The notes: generated by a model not told the origin, from the letters alone. A stretch of 64,000 nt of DNA from Fischerella sp. PCC 9431 (GCF_000447295.1 NZ_KE650771.1:2188469-2252468), one strand, 5' to 3'; shown: positions 28,851 through 41,898, counted from the stretch's first letter. Made by a program: numbers and translations.

Positions 28851-29803
28851 GGAGTAAGGACAATGCCAACTTTAAAATATTCCAGCTTGAGAATGAGTTT
28901 CGCTTCTTGCCCCAAGGGGGAAGGGTGGCTAACACTAATCCTCTTTTCTAGCTTAACCTGGATTTTTTTGATACTTCCAAGGTTTGTAGCATAAAGTTCT
29001 TTACAAAGGCCACTAAATTATGATCATTCTGGTTAATTTTCGGCTAGTTGAGCATTACTCAGAAAGTTTTGGCTATTTGCTCTCAATGGTAAGCAAGCCA
29101 TTTATTACTTAGCTTATTATTCGTCATATCCTAAAACTTAGGGATATGGTTGGTTTTCACATTGAATCGGCTTTTGATTGCATAGGTAGGCTCTGAGTAT
29201 ACTTTTTGCCTAGCTTTATAATTTAGTAGCTAAAATTACTGTATAGACACAAATATCCGGATGTCTATATTTTGAGATTTAGAGTTTAGCTGTTCACACT
29301 TGATTACCTCTATCAATACATATCATTTGAGGACACATTAAAATTCAGGCTATTGCTACCACTTGATAACGGGTGGTGAATGAGATAACTAATTTATCGA
29401 GTACCTAATTTTAACGTATTTATAGCGGTGAAAACAAAATATAAAGAGGCTTTCATAAATGCTATCTGTAAAAGTCAAAATTTATGTTTTCATAAGAATC
29501 AGATAAAGTTTTAGCGAGTGTTTGTAAATTACTTGAATCAAAAATTTCTCAAGTATATATACTTAACTTATCTTCCTACAAATTATCATGAGATTTCTGT
29601 CACTAATTTAACAACATAAATTTTTCGGAGAGTGTAAGTGCAAAATAGTTATGCGAAAGGCAAAAAATAGAAAAGAAAGTCTGCTTCTTGATCAGGTTTA
29701 ATGAATTAGTATTATTGTTTTCTCATATATATACAGGCTAACAAAAAGTGGGGATGTAGCTGGATTCACTACATCCCCACCTATAATTTATGACTAGGCT
29801 AGT
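28851..29803. other. Gap between hisD and rpoC2
   Basis: About 950 AT-rich bases without a convincing gene. It contains the hisD promoter region at the left, a CATATCC/GGGATATG hairpin (about 29134-29157) and, at the right, the terminator of the rpo operon. Nothing else could be identified. Confidence 0.5.
29743..29780 (-). terminator. Intrinsic terminator of the rpoB-rpoC1-rpoC2 operon
   Basis: A perfect 12-bp stem (GTGGGGATGTAG 29748-29759 / CTACATCCCCAC 29769-29780) with a 9-nt loop, followed on the minus strand by TTTTT. It lies about 25 bp past the rpoC2 stop codon. Confidence 0.93.
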
Positions 29804-32800
29804 TTATTCGTCGTCTTCGTCCTCAAAATCATCTTCGTCGTAGCCGTCTTCGTCGTCTTCTGTGAGATCGTTGATTTCACCAGGAATCAAATCATCATCA
29901 TCATCCAAAATTGATTTTGGTCTGCTACCATAAGTAGCTTCTCCCATTCCTAGAGCTGGAGAGTCTAAGTTATAGGTACGGGCTGTGCGATCGTCCAGTA
30001 CCATATCTAATGGATCTTCAACTTCATCCAAGACACTATTGCTAAAGGAATCGCTATAGTCTTCGACTATACCAGGTTCTTCGTAGGCATTAAAGCCTGT
30101 ACCAGCAGGAATCAATCGTCCGATAATCACGTTCTCTTTCAAACCACGTAACCAGTCAGATTTACCTTCGATCGCGGCTTCGGTTAATACCCGTGTCGTT
30201 TCTTGGAAGGATGCGGCAGAAATAAAGCTATCAGTATTCAACGATGCTTTGGTAATACCCAGTAGTACGGGTGTATATTGCGCTCTTGCACCACCAGTAA
30301 TTGCCATAGCTTCGTTTACCTGCTCGATTTGACGCAGTTCTACCAATTCACCAGGTAGCATCGTGGTGTCACCACCATCATCAACCCGGACTTTTGCCGT
30401 CATTTGTCGGACAATGACTTCAATGTGTTTGTCGGCAATGTCAATACCTTGAGACTGATATACTAATTGCACTTCATTCACAAGGAAAGTCTGTACTTTC
30501 TGCAAAGCATGGCTGGCGCAAGCATAAACTCCATCTTCAGAACCAAGGTTAAAGAAGACTTCTAAGATTTCATGGGGGTTAGCAGGTCCATCTGTGAGTG
30601 TTTGTCCCGCACTGATAGTTTGTCCATCGCTGACTACCAGGTTTTGTCCTGGTCCAATTGGGTAATCTGTAACTACGCCGTTGGGTTCGATGACTTTGAC
30701 AGCGATCGCTTCATCACCATCACCATAGATGACCTTGACTTCTCCTGATCTCTTGGCCAAGATACACGCTTCTTTTGGTTTACGAGCTTCGAGAAGTTCT
30801 TCAATTCTCGGTAAACCTTGGATGATGTCTCCGGTCTTGGCGCGTTCAAACACCAGCAATACCAAGTTATCACCGCGCTGTACTAAATCCCCATCTTCTA
30901 CTTGTAAGATTGCACCAGCACTGACGCGGTAAGGACGACCAAGACGAATAGTAACGGAGTAGTTTTGAGTTGTCAGGGCTGATTCGTCAGACGCAGTTTC
31001 CTGTGTATTTTCTACTTTTTTCACTGCTACAACTTGCCCAGATTCTTCAGCAAACACTCCAGGAGCAATTTCTGTACCTTCTACAATCAAGTCACCCGGC
31101 TTAAATTTGGGTTGGACAGCAGTACTCATCCTCACCATATCGTGTTGTTTACGCAACACTAGGCAACGACGAACAGCTTCCGTACCTTTTTTAACGCCCC
31201 GCACGATACCACCTTCTTTACATAAAATTTGGGTACGTGCTACCACTGCACCAGGAGTAATGGTTTGTCCGTCTTCGACCTCAAGGGTTGTATTCGTACT
31301 ACCTTGAGTAGCATCAGCAGTAATATCGCGACGAACTGTTAAAGATTCCAAAATCACCAGTTGCAAACGCTGAACTTCTGGATCATCGGTATCAGGAACC
31401 AATTCAATATCTGCTGCTAACGGTGAGGCTGTATGGTCTTGTTCGTCTTCTTGCTCAATTTCCAACACTAATTGGGTTCGCAGCAGTTCTACCCCTTCAA
31501 CACATTTAACACGTTCAGAATCTTTGTAGGGTAAACGTTGTACCGCCCGCAACTCAATCGAACGAGCTGTTTGCTGACTCACAGATGTGGTAGATGGGAC
31601 ATCAGGGTAGTTTGGTACGGCATACTCAACTACGGAACGAATCAATAAAGCTGGGCCTTCTGGTGTTTCCACGTACTGAATGTAGCGTAGTTCATTAAAA
31701 GTTTGCCCCAGTAATTCTTCTCCAGGCTGGATAAAAGTATTATCTTTGCTCATGACTGCTTCTGGATCATCCACCATTAGCAGTTCTCCTGGCTTAATCA
31801 CCACTTCTCGCAAAATGTCATTTTTCTGCGTAACTTCGATGACGCCATTATTTTGGCAGAAGATATCTTTAACTACCTCAGTACCAGCTTCAACATACTG
31901 ACCGTCTTCGACCAATAACAAGGAGATGTCTTTGTTAACTTCGTGGGTTTCTTCGGGAATCCACAGTAAGCTTCCTCCCTGTACGACTTCGTAACCTTGT
32001 TTGGCTTTGCCTTTTTTCTGGACTTCTACACCGGCATATCTCAGCATTCCACCAGTGCTGGTACGATAGCGATCATCAATTAACTCAGCAACTACCTGAC
32101 CATTTTGGACTTTGGTACCTGGGGTGGCTCTGAGGTTGAATACTTGGTTGTTACCAGTACTAACTAAGTAATTATTTTTACCTTGGGAGCTTTGGACAGT
32201 TACTGTAGCTTGGTCTAAAACTACGGAAGCTGTAATAATTTCAATTTCCCGTGTTGATTTGCCTGGGGTTGCTTCTGGCACTCGCACCACACCACCATGC
32301 TGAGTGGTAAGTTTGGTTTCTGCCAAAACACCATTGGTAGCAACAGTATCATTTTCTTTGACCACCAATTCAGCACCAGGTGGTAAGTTGTAAACTTCTC
32401 CTGACAAAATCCAGATCAAACCACCCCGTGCGGCTGTAGTGGTGGTGTTACCTTGACGGTCTGTTTTTTGTTCTGCGACAACATCGGCAAACTTAACTTC
32501 TCCTGCTAAGTCAGAAGCTACGTCTTTCACAGCTTTTTCTGTATTAGCACGGGTCGTACGTCCGCCAAGCGCTACTTCTGCGATTAACTGACCTTGCTTG
32601 ACTTGTTGTCCATCGACAACGTACAGTGTTGAACCTTGAGTGAGAGCAATCTCCTTGGTGGTTGAGTTACCAGCATCCAAGGTCAAAGTGTTGTTGGCTT
32701 CTACATATAAAGCATCTTCACCGTGGCGGGTACGATAGGGTCTTGTCCGCAAGCGACGAGGGAAACGAACTGTACCATCAATTTCGGCCCGTTCTTGTTT

Positions 32801-33853
32801 CGCAACTTCCCCTGTAAACACACCGCCTGTGTGGAAGGTACGCATCGTTAACTGTGTACCTGGTTCACCGATACTTTGGGCAGCAATAATACCTACAGCT
32901 TCACCCAAATCTACCATTTTGGCATGGGCTAAACTCCAGCCGTAACAATGTTGACAGACTGATCGCGCAGCTTCGCAAGTCAGGGGCGATCGCACAACTA
33001 CTTCAGTAACGCCTGATTGTTCAATGATTCTTGCTAGGTCATCAGAAATGGGTGTATTTCGGGGTGCAATGACTTCACCTGTCGTAGGATGTACCACATC
33101 TTCCCCTACAACTCGTCCCATCAGGCGGGTTTCTAGCCTAATCATGACTTTACTACCTTCAGTCATTGCCCGGATGGGAATACCTCTAGTAGTACCACAG
33201 TCAAATTCGCGGATAATCACATCCTGGGAAACGTCCACCAAACGGCGGGTGAGGTAACCTGAGTCTGCGGTGCGGAGGGCGGTATCTACCAAGCCTTTGC
33301 GCGCACCGTAAGAAGAAATAATATACTCGGTGACGGTCAGTCCTTCCCGGAAGTTGGTTTTGATCGGCAAGTCGATAATTTCCCCTTGCGGATCTGCCAT
33401 CAGTCCCCGCATCCCTACCAATTGGCGTACTTGGGAGATATTACCCCTAGCTCCCGAAAATGCCATCATGTACACGGAGTTGAGGGGGTTTGTCTTTTTG
33501 AAGTAGGTGACAACTTCGTCTTTCAGGGCTTCAGAAGTTCCGTTCCAGGTATCAATTACTTTTTGGAAACGCTCTACTTCAGTAATTTCCCCACGTTGGT
33601 AACGTTCTTCAGTGGCGCGGATTTCTGCTTCTGCGGCTTCGAGGAGCGATCGCTTGGAAGGAGGCACCATCAAGTCTTCTACACTGATTGAAACCCCGGC
33701 TTTGGTAGCGTAGCGGAAGCCTAATTCTTTTAATTTATCCGCCATCACAGCCGTCCGGGCTGTACCATAGTGTGTAAACGACCAAGAAATTAAGTTTCGC
33801 AGTTGACCTTTGTCAACGACGCGATTGCGGAAAATCATTTTTTCGTTAGTCAT
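29804..33853 (-). CDS. rpoC2: DNA-directed RNA polymerase subunit beta' (RpoC2)
   Basis: C-terminal part of the split cyanobacterial beta' subunit, 1349 aa. The N-terminal region contains the bridge/trigger-helix area ([25 protein letters not shown], split here as family signature, and [24 protein letters not shown]) and a Cys cluster around [13 protein letters not shown] very large insert of beta-barrel (SBHM) repeats, typical of cyanobacteria, fills the trigger loop, and the C terminus has an acidic tail rich in Asp and Glu ([17 protein letters not shown]). The gene follows rpoC1 after 88 bp and ends before a strong terminator. It is essential for transcription. Confidence 0.98.
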   Translation of the reverse strand: MTNEKMIFRNRVVDKGQLRNLISWSFTHYGTARTAVMADKLKELGFRYATKAGVSISVEDLMVPPSKRSLLEAAEAEIRATEERYQRGEITEVERFQKVIDTWNGTSEALKDEVVTYFKKTNPLNSVYMMAFSGARGNISQVRQLVGMRGLMADPQGEIIDLPIKTNFREGLTVTEYIISSYGARKGLVDTALRTADSGYLTRRLVDVSQDVIIREFDCGTTRGIPIRAMTEGSKVMIRLETRLMGRVVGEDVVHPTTGEVIAPRNTPISDDLARIIEQSGVTEVVVRSPLTCEAARSVCQHCYGWSLAHAKMVDLGEAVGIIAAQSIGEPGTQLTMRTFHTGGVFTGEVAKQERAEIDGTVRFPRRLRTRPYRTRHGEDALYVEANNTLTLDAGNSTTKEIALTQGSTLYVVDGQQVKQGQLIAEVALGGRTTRANTEKAVKDVASDLAGEVKFADVVAEQKTDRQGNTTTTAARGGLIWILSGEVYNLPPGAELVVKENDTVATNGVLAETKLTTQHGGVVRVPEATPGKSTREIEIITASVVLDQATVTVQSSQGKNNYLVSTGNNQVFNLRATPGTKVQNGQVVAELIDDRYRTSTGGMLRYAGVEVQKKGKAKQGYEVVQGGSLLWIPEETHEVNKDISLLLVEDGQYVEAGTEVVKDIFCQNNGVIEVTQKNDILREVVIKPGELLMVDDPEAVMSKDNTFIQPGEELLGQTFNELRYIQYVETPEGPALLIRSVVEYAVPNYPDVPSTTSVSQQTARSIELRAVQRLPYKDSERVKCVEGVELLRTQLVLEIEQEDEQDHTASPLAADIELVPDTDDPEVQRLQLVILESLTVRRDITADATQGSTNTTLEVEDGQTITPGAVVARTQILCKEGGIVRGVKKGTEAVRRCLVLRKQHDMVRMSTAVQPKFKPGDLIVEGTEIAPGVFAEESGQVVAVKKVENTQETASDESALTTQNYSVTIRLGRPYRVSAGAILQVEDGDLVQRGDNLVLLVFERAKTGDIIQGLPRIEELLEARKPKEACILAKRSGEVKVIYGDGDEAIAVKVIEPNGVVTDYPIGPGQNLVVSDGQTISAGQTLTDGPANPHEILEVFFNLGSEDGVYACASHALQKVQTFLVNEVQLVYQSQGIDIADKHIEVIVRQMTAKVRVDDGGDTTMLPGELVELRQIEQVNEAMAITGGARAQYTPVLLGITKASLNTDSFISAASFQETTRVLTEAAIEGKSDWLRGLKENVIIGRLIPAGTGFNAYEEPGIVEDYSDSFSNSVLDEVEDPLDMVLDDRTARTYNLDSPALGMGEATYGSRPKSILDDDDDLIPGEINDLTEDDEDGYDEDDFEDEDDE

Positions 33854-33854
33854 T

Positions 33855-33945
33855 TGTCAAGAGTCCTTTGTCAATAGTCCAGAGTCAAAAGTCTAGAGTC
33901 AAAAGCCAAAATCAAATTGACTTTTGACAATTAACAATTGACTAA
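33855..33945. repeat. Heptamer-type tandem repeats between rpoC1 and rpoC2
   Basis: Degenerate direct repeats of AGTCAAAAGTC / CAATAGTC type fill the whole spacer and run up to the rpoC1 stop codon, whose TAG lies inside the repeat. Confidence 0.75.
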
Positions 33946-35819
33946 CTTGCGATCGCTTCCTGAATTGCCTTGTTGTAAATTACGCGCCCTGGAGTTGTGT
34001 AAATATACTGAGAAAGGAGATTGCCTTGAGCGTCTTCTCGAACTCGACGGTATTTATACAACTTAGTCACACTACCATCATCATTTTTGGTCACTTCTTG
34101 TGGCTCATGATCCGCTTGAGGTGACTCAACTTCACCGTCGTAACGGACATAGATGTAGGCGTGCAGGTCTACTTGCTCCTGATCGAAAGCCATAATCACA
34201 TCTTCTAAAGAAGCAAAATATCGTCCTGCACCTTTGGTGGCGTTGGGATTTTCTGCGGTTAAGTAATAGGAACCTAACACCATGTCTTGGCTAGGTGTAA
34301 TGATCGGCTTACCTGTAGCCGGAGACAGTATGTTGTTAGAAGCCAACATTAATAATCGTGCTTCTGCTTGTGATTCCAGAGATAACGGCACATGTACCGC
34401 CATTTGGTCTCCGTCAAAGTCAGCGTTAAAAGCTGGACATACTAACGGATGTAACTGGATGGCTCTCCCTTCTACCAAAATTGGTTCAAAAGACTGAATA
34501 CCCAAGCGGTGCAGTGTCGGAGCACGGTTGAGTAAAACGGGGTGTCCTTCAATTACTTCTTCTAAAACATCCCAAACACTGGGGTCAGACCGGGAAATAA
34601 GTTTTTTCGCAGCTTTAATATTGTTTACCATGCCACTGCGAATCAAGCGGTGGATCACAAACGGCTGGAATAGCTCAATTGCCATTTCCCGTGGTAAACC
34701 ACACTGGTGGATATTCAATTTTGGCCCCACCACAATTACGGAACGTCCGGAGTAATCTACCCGTTTACCCAGCAAGTTTTGCCGGAAACGCCCTTGTTTA
34801 CCCTCAATAATGTCAGACAAAGATTTTAAGGGACGATTATTTGCTCCAACTACTGTGCGCCCGCGCCGACCATTATCAATCAATGCGTCTACTGCTTCTT
34901 GTAGCATCCGCTTCTCGTTGCGAACGATAATCTCCGGAGCTAATATTTCTTGTAAACGCGCTAGACGGTTATTGCGGTTAATTACCCGACGATACAAATC
35001 ATTCAAGTCGCTGGTTGCAAAGCGTCCACCATCAAGTTGCACCATCGGGCGTAAATCTGGTGGAATCACGGGAATTACAGCCATTACCATCCACTCTGGT
35101 TTTGAGCCGGTGGCAATAAAGTTATCAATTACCCGTAAACGCTTAATTAACTTGGCTCGTTTTTGACCTTTAGCTGTGGTAATTTCTTCGCGCAGAGTTT
35201 CAGCTTCTTGTTCAAGGTTAATATCAGCAAGTAGACGCAGTAATGCTTCTGCACCAATGCCAACTTCTACACCTTGTAAAGTAGAATCTTCGCTGTAAAT
35301 TTGATCTTCAATTTCTAGCCACTGGTCTTCACTAAGTAATTGTTTATAACTGAGGGTTTCAGCGTTACCAGGGCTAAGAACTACATAGGAATTGAAATAA
35401 ACAATTTGCTCTACATCCCGCAAGGGCATATCCAAGAGGATGGAGATATAACTAGGAATACCTTTGAGATACCAAACGTGAGCTACAGGCGCAGCGAGTT
35501 TAATGTAACCCATGCGGTGGCGACGTACTCGCGATTCGGTAACTTCCACACCACAACGTTCGCAAACAATTCCGCGATGACGTACTCTTTTATACTTACC
35601 GCAATGACATTCCCAGTCTTTTGCTGGTCCAAAGATGCGCTCGCAGAACAAGCCATCCATCTCTGGTTTGAGAGTCCGGTAGTTAATCGTCTCTGGTTTA
35701 GTTACTTCACCAACGACTTGACCATTTGGTAGTGTTCTTTCACCCCACTGACGGATACGTTCGGGCGAAGCCAAGCCGATTTTAACGTAGTCAAACTGAT
35801 TAGTTTGGGCGTTTCTCAT
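33942..35819 (-). CDS. rpoC1: DNA-directed RNA polymerase subunit gamma (RpoC1)
   Basis: N-terminal part of the split beta' subunit, 625 aa, the size usual in cyanobacteria. It carries the N-terminal zinc finger ([23 protein letters not shown]) read in part as CHCGKY and CERCGVEV, clamp and rudder regions, the [19 protein letters not shown] segment, and the catalytic Mg motif [12 protein letters not shown]. Together with RpoC2 it makes the equivalent of bacterial beta'. It lies between rpoB and rpoC2; the spacers on both sides consist of short tandem repeats. Confidence 0.98.
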   Translation of the reverse strand: MRNAQTNQFDYVKIGLASPERIRQWGERTLPNGQVVGEVTKPETINYRTLKPEMDGLFCERIFGPAKDWECHCGKYKRVRHRGIVCERCGVEVTESRVRRHRMGYIKLAAPVAHVWYLKGIPSYISILLDMPLRDVEQIVYFNSYVVLSPGNAETLSYKQLLSEDQWLEIEDQIYSEDSTLQGVEVGIGAEALLRLLADINLEQEAETLREEITTAKGQKRAKLIKRLRVIDNFIATGSKPEWMVMAVIPVIPPDLRPMVQLDGGRFATSDLNDLYRRVINRNNRLARLQEILAPEIIVRNEKRMLQEAVDALIDNGRRGRTVVGANNRPLKSLSDIIEGKQGRFRQNLLGKRVDYSGRSVIVVGPKLNIHQCGLPREMAIELFQPFVIHRLIRSGMVNNIKAAKKLISRSDPSVWDVLEEVIEGHPVLLNRAPTLHRLGIQSFEPILVEGRAIQLHPLVCPAFNADFDGDQMAVHVPLSLESQAEARLLMLASNNILSPATGKPIITPSQDMVLGSYYLTAENPNATKGAGRYFASLEDVIMAFDQEQVDLHAYIYVRYDGEVESPQADHEPQEVTKNDDGSVTKLYKYRRVREDAQGNLLSQYIYTTPGRVIYNKAIQEAIAS

Positions 35820-35901
35820 TTGTTTAATGCTGCGTTTAAGTTATGACTTCACAAGCAGCACGGGCATAATTAGCCGTGCTAGTGGGAGGAGTATTTAGTT
35901 T

Positions 35902-35982
35902 TAGTCAATAGTCAAGGACCAAGGTCAATAGTCATTGGTCATTTGCTGGACCCTTGACTATTGACTATGGACTATTGACTAT
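35902..35982. repeat. Heptamer-type tandem repeats between rpoB and rpoC1
   Basis: CAATAGTCAAGGACCAAGG-like units and GACTATTGACTATGG-like units in direct tandem; the rpoB stop codon TAG (complement of 35979-35981) lies within the last unit. Confidence 0.8.
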
Positions 35983-38900
35983 TCCTCTTCTTCGATTGAC
36001 TCGCGACTGAGGGATTCGTAGGTCGGACGTGGAGGTGTACGACGGGCGTTGTTGTCTGCCATCAAATCAACTTCTACGTCTACGGTACTGCCATCTGTTT
36101 GGGTTTCCACCTTATGGACAGCAATATCCAAACCGAGAGATTGCAATTCTCGCATTAACACTTTGAAAGATTCTGGTGTTCCTGGTCGAGGAATAGCTTT
36201 ACCTTTGACGATCGCATTGAGTGCTTCATTGCGCCCTTGCATATCATCGGATTTGACTGTCAGCAATTCCTGCAAAGTGTAAGCCGCACCAAAGGCTTCT
36301 AATGCCCACACTTCCATTTCTCCAAATCGCTGACCACCTTGCTGGGCTTTACCACCCAAAGGCTGTTGAGTTACCAAGGAGTATGGACCAGTAGAACGAG
36401 CATGGATCTTATCATCTACTAGGTGTACCAGTTTCAGCATGTAAGCCACACCCACAGTTACCGGTCGGTCAAAGGGTTCGCCAGTACGACCGTCATACAC
36501 CAGAATTTTGCCTGGGTCATCTGGGTTAAATACCCAGTTTCTGCCAGTTTCATCCCGTGCTTCTTGCAATTTGCCATGCACAATTGTCCGGGATGCTTCT
36601 TGACCATACATTTCATCAAAGGGCGTAATTTTAAACCGTACTCCCATGACATGGCCAGCCCAACCCAACAGACACTCAAATACTTGTCCGACGTTCATCC
36701 GGCTAGGTACACCCAAGGGGTTGAGGACGATATCGACTGGTGAGCCATCAGGCAAATATGGCATGTCTTCCATTGGCAAAATCTTGGAGATAATCCCCTT
36801 ATTGCCGTGGCGTCCTGCCATTTTGTCGCCGACTTGGATTTTCCGCTTCTGGGCTACATACACCCGCACTACCATGTTGGCTCCCGGTGGTAGTTCGTCG
36901 CCTTGTTCACGGGTAAAGATCCGTACGTCTACGACCCGTCCTTTTTCACCGTTGGGTACACGTAAGGAGTTATCTCGGACATCCCGTGCTTTTTCACCGA
37001 AGATGGCTCGTAATAATTTTTCTTCGGGTGGTTGATCAGATTCACCTTTGGGAGTGACTTTACCAACCAGAATATCTCCGGCTTCTACCCATGCACCAAT
37101 GCGGATAATTCCCTGTTCATCTAAATTTCGCAGAGCGTCTTCACCGACGTTAGGGATTTCTCTGGTAATTTCTTCTGGCCCAAGTTTTGTCTGTCTGGCC
37201 TCAATTTCATATTTTTCAATGTGAATTGAAGTATAGATATCATCTTGTACCAATCTTTCGGAAATCAAAATCGCGTCTTCGTAGTTATAGCCTTCCCAAG
37301 GCATATAAGCGACGACGATATTTTGTCCCAGAGCCAATTCTCCGCCTTCGGTCGAGGAACCATCTGCTAGGACTTGACCAGCAACAACCCGTTCACCCAT
37401 ACGAACGAGGGGTTTTTGGTTGAGGCAAGTATCTTGGTTGGAGCGTTGGTACTTAGATATGATGTATTCAATTTCCGCCGGAGGTTTGGCACTTTCCTCG
37501 CCTGGACGGACTCGTGGACGTACGCGAATTTTGGTTGCATCTACATAAGTGACGTCGCCGTCGGTACGGGAGACAATCACCATCCCAGAGTCTCTAGCTC
37601 CCTGAGCTTCTAAGCCTGTACCTACCAAAGGACGTTCTGGCTTCAGTAAAGGTACTGCTTGCCGTTGCATGTTCGATCCCATCAAAGCGCGGTTAGCGTC
37701 GTCATGTTCCAAGAAGGGAATCATGCTCGTAGCTACCGACACAATTTGTACAGGCGAGACTGCGATATAGTCTACTTGTTCTGGTGTTGTGGTAGAAAAT
37801 TCCTGACGATAGCGTACAGGTACTTCAGGGCCGATCAGATGACCATTTTCATCAATTGGTGCATCTCCCGCCGCCACCCGGAAGTCGTCTTCTTCATCGG
37901 CGGTCATGTAAGTTGGTTGGATGTCGTACCTAACGCGCCCATTTTCTACAGGACGGAAGGGCGTTTCTAAAAAGCCGTATAAGTTAACTCGTGCATGAGT
38001 TGCTAAGGAACCAATCAAACCAGCATTTGGACCTTCTGGTGTTTCAATTGGGCAGATGCGTCCGTAGTGCGATGGATGAATATCTCGCACAGCAAAGCCG
38101 GCACGTTCGCGAGTCAAACCACCAGGGCCAAGGGCAGACAGACGGCGTTTGTGGGTCAATTCTGCCAAGGGGTTGGTTTGATCCATGAACTGTGACAATT
38201 GGCTGGAGCCAAAAAATTCTTTAATTGCTGCTACTAAAGGTTTGGGGTTAACCAAAGAAGCAGGAGTGAGAACTTCGGCATCGGATACAGTCATCCGTTC
38301 ACGGATAATTCTTTCTAAACGGTTTAAACCAACTCTGACTTGGTTTTGCAGTAATTCCCCAACGCTTCTAACTCGGCGATTTCCGAGGTGATCAATGTCG
38401 TCTATGCTACCAATATCGTATTCTAGGTTAATCAGGTAATCTACAGCTGCCAAGATATCTTGGGGAGTGAGTACCCTCATTGTTTCTGGTACTTGCAGAC
38501 GCAGTTTTTTGTTGAGTTTATAGCGTCCAACCCGCCCTAAGTCATAACGCTTCGGATCAAAGAAGCGAGAGTCAAGCAGTTGTTGTCCACCCAAGACTGT
38601 TGGTGGTTCACCCGGACGCAGTTTGCGATACAGTTCCATCAGGGCTTCTTCTTCTGAGAATTGCCCTTCTTTTTCGATGGTTTTTTGGAAATATTCGGGG
38701 TGGCGCAGGGCGTCAAAAATTTCGTTATCTGACAATCCCAATGCTTTTAATAGCACTTGGGCGGACAATTTGCGGGTTTTGTCAATCCGTACCCACACTA
38801 AGTCGTTACGGTCTGTTTCAAATTTCAGCCAAGCCCCCCGGTTAGGAATTAAACTAGCTGAATAAGTACGTCGTCCGTTTTTGTCAATTTCTGATTTGTA

Positions 38901-39302
38901 GTAAACTCCTGGCGATCGCACGATCTGGTTGACAATCACTCGCTCTGCACCGTTAATAATAAACGTGCCGCGATCTGTCATCAGAGGCAGGTCCCCAATG
39001 AATACTTCTTGTTCTTTGATTTCCCCCGTTTCTTTATTGATCAAACGCGTGGGTACATACATTTGGACAGCGTAGGTGCTATCCCGCCGCTTGGCTTCGT
39101 CAACGTCGTACTTTGGTTCCTTCAGTTTGTAATTCTGACCTAAAAAGTGCAGCTCAAGTTTGCCAGTATAGTCAGTAATAGGACTAAAGGAGTTAAGTTC
39201 TTCGATTAGCCCTTCTTCTAAAAACCAACGAAAACTAGAACGTTGGATTTCAATTAAGTCGGGCAACAAAAAGGCGGGTTCCATTATTGTGTCGTTAGTC
39301 AT
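35979..39302 (-). CDS. rpoB: DNA-directed RNA polymerase subunit beta
   Basis: RNA polymerase beta subunit of 1107 aa, starting at [16 protein letters not shown]. An upstream in-frame extension of 31 codons exists but has no family resemblance. Recognisable are the rifampicin-region [25 protein letters not shown] (seen in part), [26 protein letters not shown], the active-site [12 protein letters not shown] and C-terminal [19 protein letters not shown]. It is the first rpo gene of the minus-strand operon, with tatD and rpsT upstream in the same direction, the gene order typical of cyanobacteria. The 650-bp leader before it probably holds the main rpo promoter. Confidence 0.98.
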   Translation of the reverse strand: MTNDTIMEPAFLLPDLIEIQRSSFRWFLEEGLIEELNSFSPITDYTGKLELHFLGQNYKLKEPKYDVDEAKRRDSTYAVQMYVPTRLINKETGEIKEQEVFIGDLPLMTDRGTFIINGAERVIVNQIVRSPGVYYKSEIDKNGRRTYSASLIPNRGAWLKFETDRNDLVWVRIDKTRKLSAQVLLKALGLSDNEIFDALRHPEYFQKTIEKEGQFSEEEALMELYRKLRPGEPPTVLGGQQLLDSRFFDPKRYDLGRVGRYKLNKKLRLQVPETMRVLTPQDILAAVDYLINLEYDIGSIDDIDHLGNRRVRSVGELLQNQVRVGLNRLERIIRERMTVSDAEVLTPASLVNPKPLVAAIKEFFGSSQLSQFMDQTNPLAELTHKRRLSALGPGGLTRERAGFAVRDIHPSHYGRICPIETPEGPNAGLIGSLATHARVNLYGFLETPFRPVENGRVRYDIQPTYMTADEEDDFRVAAGDAPIDENGHLIGPEVPVRYRQEFSTTTPEQVDYIAVSPVQIVSVATSMIPFLEHDDANRALMGSNMQRQAVPLLKPERPLVGTGLEAQGARDSGMVIVSRTDGDVTYVDATKIRVRPRVRPGEESAKPPAEIEYIISKYQRSNQDTCLNQKPLVRMGERVVAGQVLADGSSTEGGELALGQNIVVAYMPWEGYNYEDAILISERLVQDDIYTSIHIEKYEIEARQTKLGPEEITREIPNVGEDALRNLDEQGIIRIGAWVEAGDILVGKVTPKGESDQPPEEKLLRAIFGEKARDVRDNSLRVPNGEKGRVVDVRIFTREQGDELPPGANMVVRVYVAQKRKIQVGDKMAGRHGNKGIISKILPMEDMPYLPDGSPVDIVLNPLGVPSRMNVGQVFECLLGWAGHVMGVRFKITPFDEMYGQEASRTIVHGKLQEARDETGRNWVFNPDDPGKILVYDGRTGEPFDRPVTVGVAYMLKLVHLVDDKIHARSTGPYSLVTQQPLGGKAQQGGQRFGEMEVWALEAFGAAYTLQELLTVKSDDMQGRNEALNAIVKGKAIPRPGTPESFKVLMRELQSLGLDIAVHKVETQTDGSTVDVEVDLMADNNARRTPPRPTYESLSRESIEEEE

Positions 39303-39953
39303 GCCTCTACCTTTGTCAACCTGGTTAAACTTGTCGGTGTGTGGGAACTTCTCCTTACACCACCTGCTATGTGCAGGTGCAGGCAAACGGAGCAATTAAA
39401 CCTGGAAAGAGCAATTTTGGCAAGAGGGTATTTGCTCCCTTTGCTGGATTTCCCAAAACAGAAGATACTTCAGTTTCGTTTTAGTGTGTTTTGCTCTGTT
39501 CACTTCTCCTCCGAAAACCGCGTTCTTCATTGACGCAGTTCTTTTGACAGTTGCCTTTCATAGACTGTGGTGTCTTCAACCCAAAGCGATGATATTCTAG
39601 TACTGAGCAAATAATTTTCTCAGCTTGCGGCTTGTCTATTTAGCTTGAGGTTTGCGGATAATACTCACCGAAAAATTTCGTTTATAAATTTGTATAACTT
39701 TAATAATTGAGCCAAAATCTAGCTCTACCTGAATGGTAAGTGGGTAGTTGTAGATTTTTAGCATCATGTGTGGAGCTTAGGAGGATGATCAAGTGAATAG
39801 TTGTACAACAAAAGCAGAGAAGTCAGTAATTTGCCTCCTTAAACATTATGGCGCAAGTAAATATTTTTTGGAGGGTACAATAATATCATATTTTTGTCAC
39901 CTCAAATTTTATTTTCCAGAAATAGTCATAAAAAATACACGTAATACATTATT
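39303..39953. other. rpoB upstream region
   Basis: About 650 bp between tatD and rpoB, without a convincing gene. It presumably contains the rpo promoter and leader on the minus strand. I could not point to a certain promoter; no tandem repeats are seen, unlike the other gaps of this operon. Confidence 0.5.
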
Positions 39954-40739
39954 TTATAGCGTCAAACCGAATAATTTGCAGGCATTTTGGGTAGTAAGAG
40001 ATGCGATCGCATCAGTGGTTTCTCCTCGCAGACGGGCTACTTGTTCAGCCACGTAGCGAACATAAGCCGGTTCGTTACGTTTTTCACCTCGTTTTGGCAC
40101 TGGCGCAAGAAAAGGACAATCTGTTTCAATCAACAAGCGATCACTGCTTACCATCGCCGCAGATTCTTGAATTTGTTTAGCATTTTTAAAAGTGACAGTA
40201 CCGCTAAAGCTAATATAAAAACCTAAATCCAAAAACCATTGAGTTTCTTCTGGTGTTCCGCCCCAGCAGTGCATTACACCTCGTACAGTTTCACCTTTGA
40301 GATTTTTCCATTTTTGCAGTACTTCCCTGACTTCTGCTGTAGCATTACGGCAGTGGATGATCACTGGTAAATTGAGTTCAGCTGCTAAATTCAGCTGTGC
40401 TTCAAATACCAGGTATTGCTGTTCGTAGTTGTCAGCTTTGTAAAAATCCAGCCCCATTTCTCCAATTGCGACTACTTTCGGATCAGATAGAGCGAGAGAT
40501 TTGATCTCATCTGCTGTTTGATTATTCCATGTATCTGCATCTAGAGGATGTAAACCTACAGCAAAGCTAAGTTCGGGAAACTGATGAGCTAAAGCCGCAA
40601 TACTAGGAAATTCCGATGGTTCGACACAAGAGTGAACTAAATGTACTACACCCGCTTCTTGCCATCGCGATCGCACTGCTTCTAAATCTGACTGGAAAAC
40701 ATCAAAGTTGATGTGAACGTGGGTATCTATTAGCTGCAT
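39954..40739 (-). CDS. tatD: TatD-family metal-dependent hydrolase (DNase)
   Basis: Amidohydrolase-superfamily protein of 261 aa. Metal ligands are visible in order: DTHVHIN (His-x-His), GEMGLDFY (Glu), HCRNA (His), HCWGG (His) and ETDCPFLAP (Asp). TatD proteins have 3'-5' exonuclease activity on DNA and have been linked to repair of oxidative damage. It lies between rpsT and rpoB on the same strand, a conserved cyanobacterial neighbourhood, and may be transcribed from the rpsT promoter. Confidence 0.93.
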   Translation of the reverse strand: MQLIDTHVHINFDVFQSDLEAVRSRWQEAGVVHLVHSCVEPSEFPSIAALAHQFPELSFAVGLHPLDADTWNNQTADEIKSLALSDPKVVAIGEMGLDFYKADNYEQQYLVFEAQLNLAAELNLPVIIHCRNATAEVREVLQKWKNLKGETVRGVMHCWGGTPEETQWFLDLGFYISFSGTVTFKNAKQIQESAAMVSSDRLLIETDCPFLAPVPKRGEKRNEPAYVRYVAEQVARLRGETTDAIASLTTQNACKLFGLTL

Positions 40740-40749
40740 TGTTTATTTA

Positions 40750-40827
40750 TTAGTCGGGAGTCCATAGTCAAGAGTCCATAGTCAAAAGTTTAGTGACAAT
40801 TGACTATTGACAATTGACTATTGACTA
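40750..40827. repeat. Heptamer-type tandem repeats between rpsT and tatD
   Basis: Units such as GTCCATAGTCA and CAATTGACTATTGA fill the spacer; the rpsT stop codon TAG (complement of 40825-40827) is part of the last GACTAT unit. Confidence 0.8.
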
Positions 40828-41130
40828 TGATGCAGTTGCTGCTGGTTGCGTCTGGGCTTTTAATCTTTGAGCTAGTCTAGATTTTTTTCTAGCTCCGTTA
40901 TTGGGATGGAGGACACCTCGCTTCACAGCTTTATCGATTTTGCTGTAAGCTTCCGACATCCGAGTTTGGACTTCTTGTTTTGATTCTGGGGTTGGGTTTG
41001 CTGCATAGGTTTCTACCGCAGCAAAGTATTTCTTCATCAGCGTTTTCACAGCTGATTTATAAGATTTATTCCTTAAACGATTGCGCTCTGCGATTTTGGC
41101 TCGTTTGAGAGCAGACTTTGTATTCGCCAC
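40825..41130 (-). CDS. rpsT: 30S ribosomal protein S20
   Basis: Primary 16S rRNA-binding protein of the small subunit, 101 aa, basic and helical. Starts [21 protein letters not shown] and contains the family signature [20 protein letters not shown]. Slightly longer than the E. coli form because of the Gln/Ala-rich C-terminal tail. First gene of the rpsT-tatD-rpoB-rpoC1-rpoC2 series. Confidence 0.98.
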   Translation of the reverse strand: MANTKSALKRAKIAERNRLRNKSYKSAVKTLMKKYFAAVETYAANPTPESKQEVQTRMSEAYSKIDKAVKRGVLHPNNGARKKSRLAQRLKAQTQPAATAS

Positions 41131-41237
41131 AGTCAGTTCCAGTAAAGACTATAAATATGTACACACACTACTAGACTTACTAATATAGCATCCAAAACGC
41201 CAATGTTAAGATTTCTGAGAAAAAAGTCGGGTTTTTG

Positions 41238-41360
41238 TATTTGAGTCTACATGATTTGGGCATGGGGCATGGGGCATTGGGCATGGGGCATTGGTTATTC
41301 TCCCTGCACCCTGCACCCTGCTCCCTACTTCCTTGTCTCCCTTGTCCTCGATCACCTATC
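41238..41360. repeat. Dispersed composite repeat (GGGCATTGGGCATGGGG type)
   Basis: Tandem GGGCATGGGGCATTGG words, then TTATTCTCCCTGCACCCTG and CCTTGTCTCCCTTGTCC blocks. The same order of blocks occurs inverted at 50636-50796 and in part at 59682-59785. Confidence 0.8.
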
Positions 41361-41452
41361 CCTGATCTTGATCTTCATAATTTGTCATCATCAAAAGCTA
41401 TCTTTCTCTGCTAACAGTAGTCATTCAGTAGGTCAAAATTATTTTTAAGAAT

Positions 41453-41776
41453 ATGGCTTTGAAAATCATCGACAATTTTGATGGCAGTTTTACTCTTGAA
41501 GTACACGCAAAAGAAAATCTGTATAAATTATTGATTAGTGAACCATTTTTAAATCAACTCTGCCAAAACTTACAGTGTGAACAAGTAGAATTTTCAGAAT
41601 TGCTTTTTCAGCCAGTCCCTTACAGTACAGCTACTCCTAAAGGAATGCCATCAGAATTTGAACAATATCATGAGTCGAACGAGTACGCGATTATTAACGT
41701 TCCACCTAACTTCATGTCAAGAGCCAAAATTTTTCAACCTAGTCGCCTTTGTGCTGTTTATAAGAAGTTGGGATGA
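41453..41776 (+). CDS. Hypothetical protein, 107 aa
   Basis: Small soluble protein starting MALKIIDNFDGSFTLEVHAKENLYKLL (first part MALKIIDNFDGSF). I do not recognise the family. No membrane segment, signal peptide or Cys cluster is seen. It has its own ATG but no strong ribosome site, codon use like its neighbours, and a GIY-YIG-like gene 122 bp downstream on the same strand. Confidence 0.6.
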   Translation: MALKIIDNFDGSFTLEVHAKENLYKLLISEPFLNQLCQNLQCEQVEFSELLFQPVPYSTATPKGMPSEFEQYHESNEYAIINVPPNFMSRAKIFQPSRLCAVYKKLG

Positions 41777-41898
41777 AAAACTAGGAACTGGGCGGCACAA
41801 AAAATATCACTCACTAATCACAATTGTAACATGAGGACGCAAAGCATTGCATTCCTGCTGGTCACTCGTTACTGATTAAGAATTAATCACTATTTATT

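Noticed and set aside
39793..40056. 87-codon frame overlapping the end of tatD
   Set aside because: Overlaps tatD antisense and has no family resemblance.
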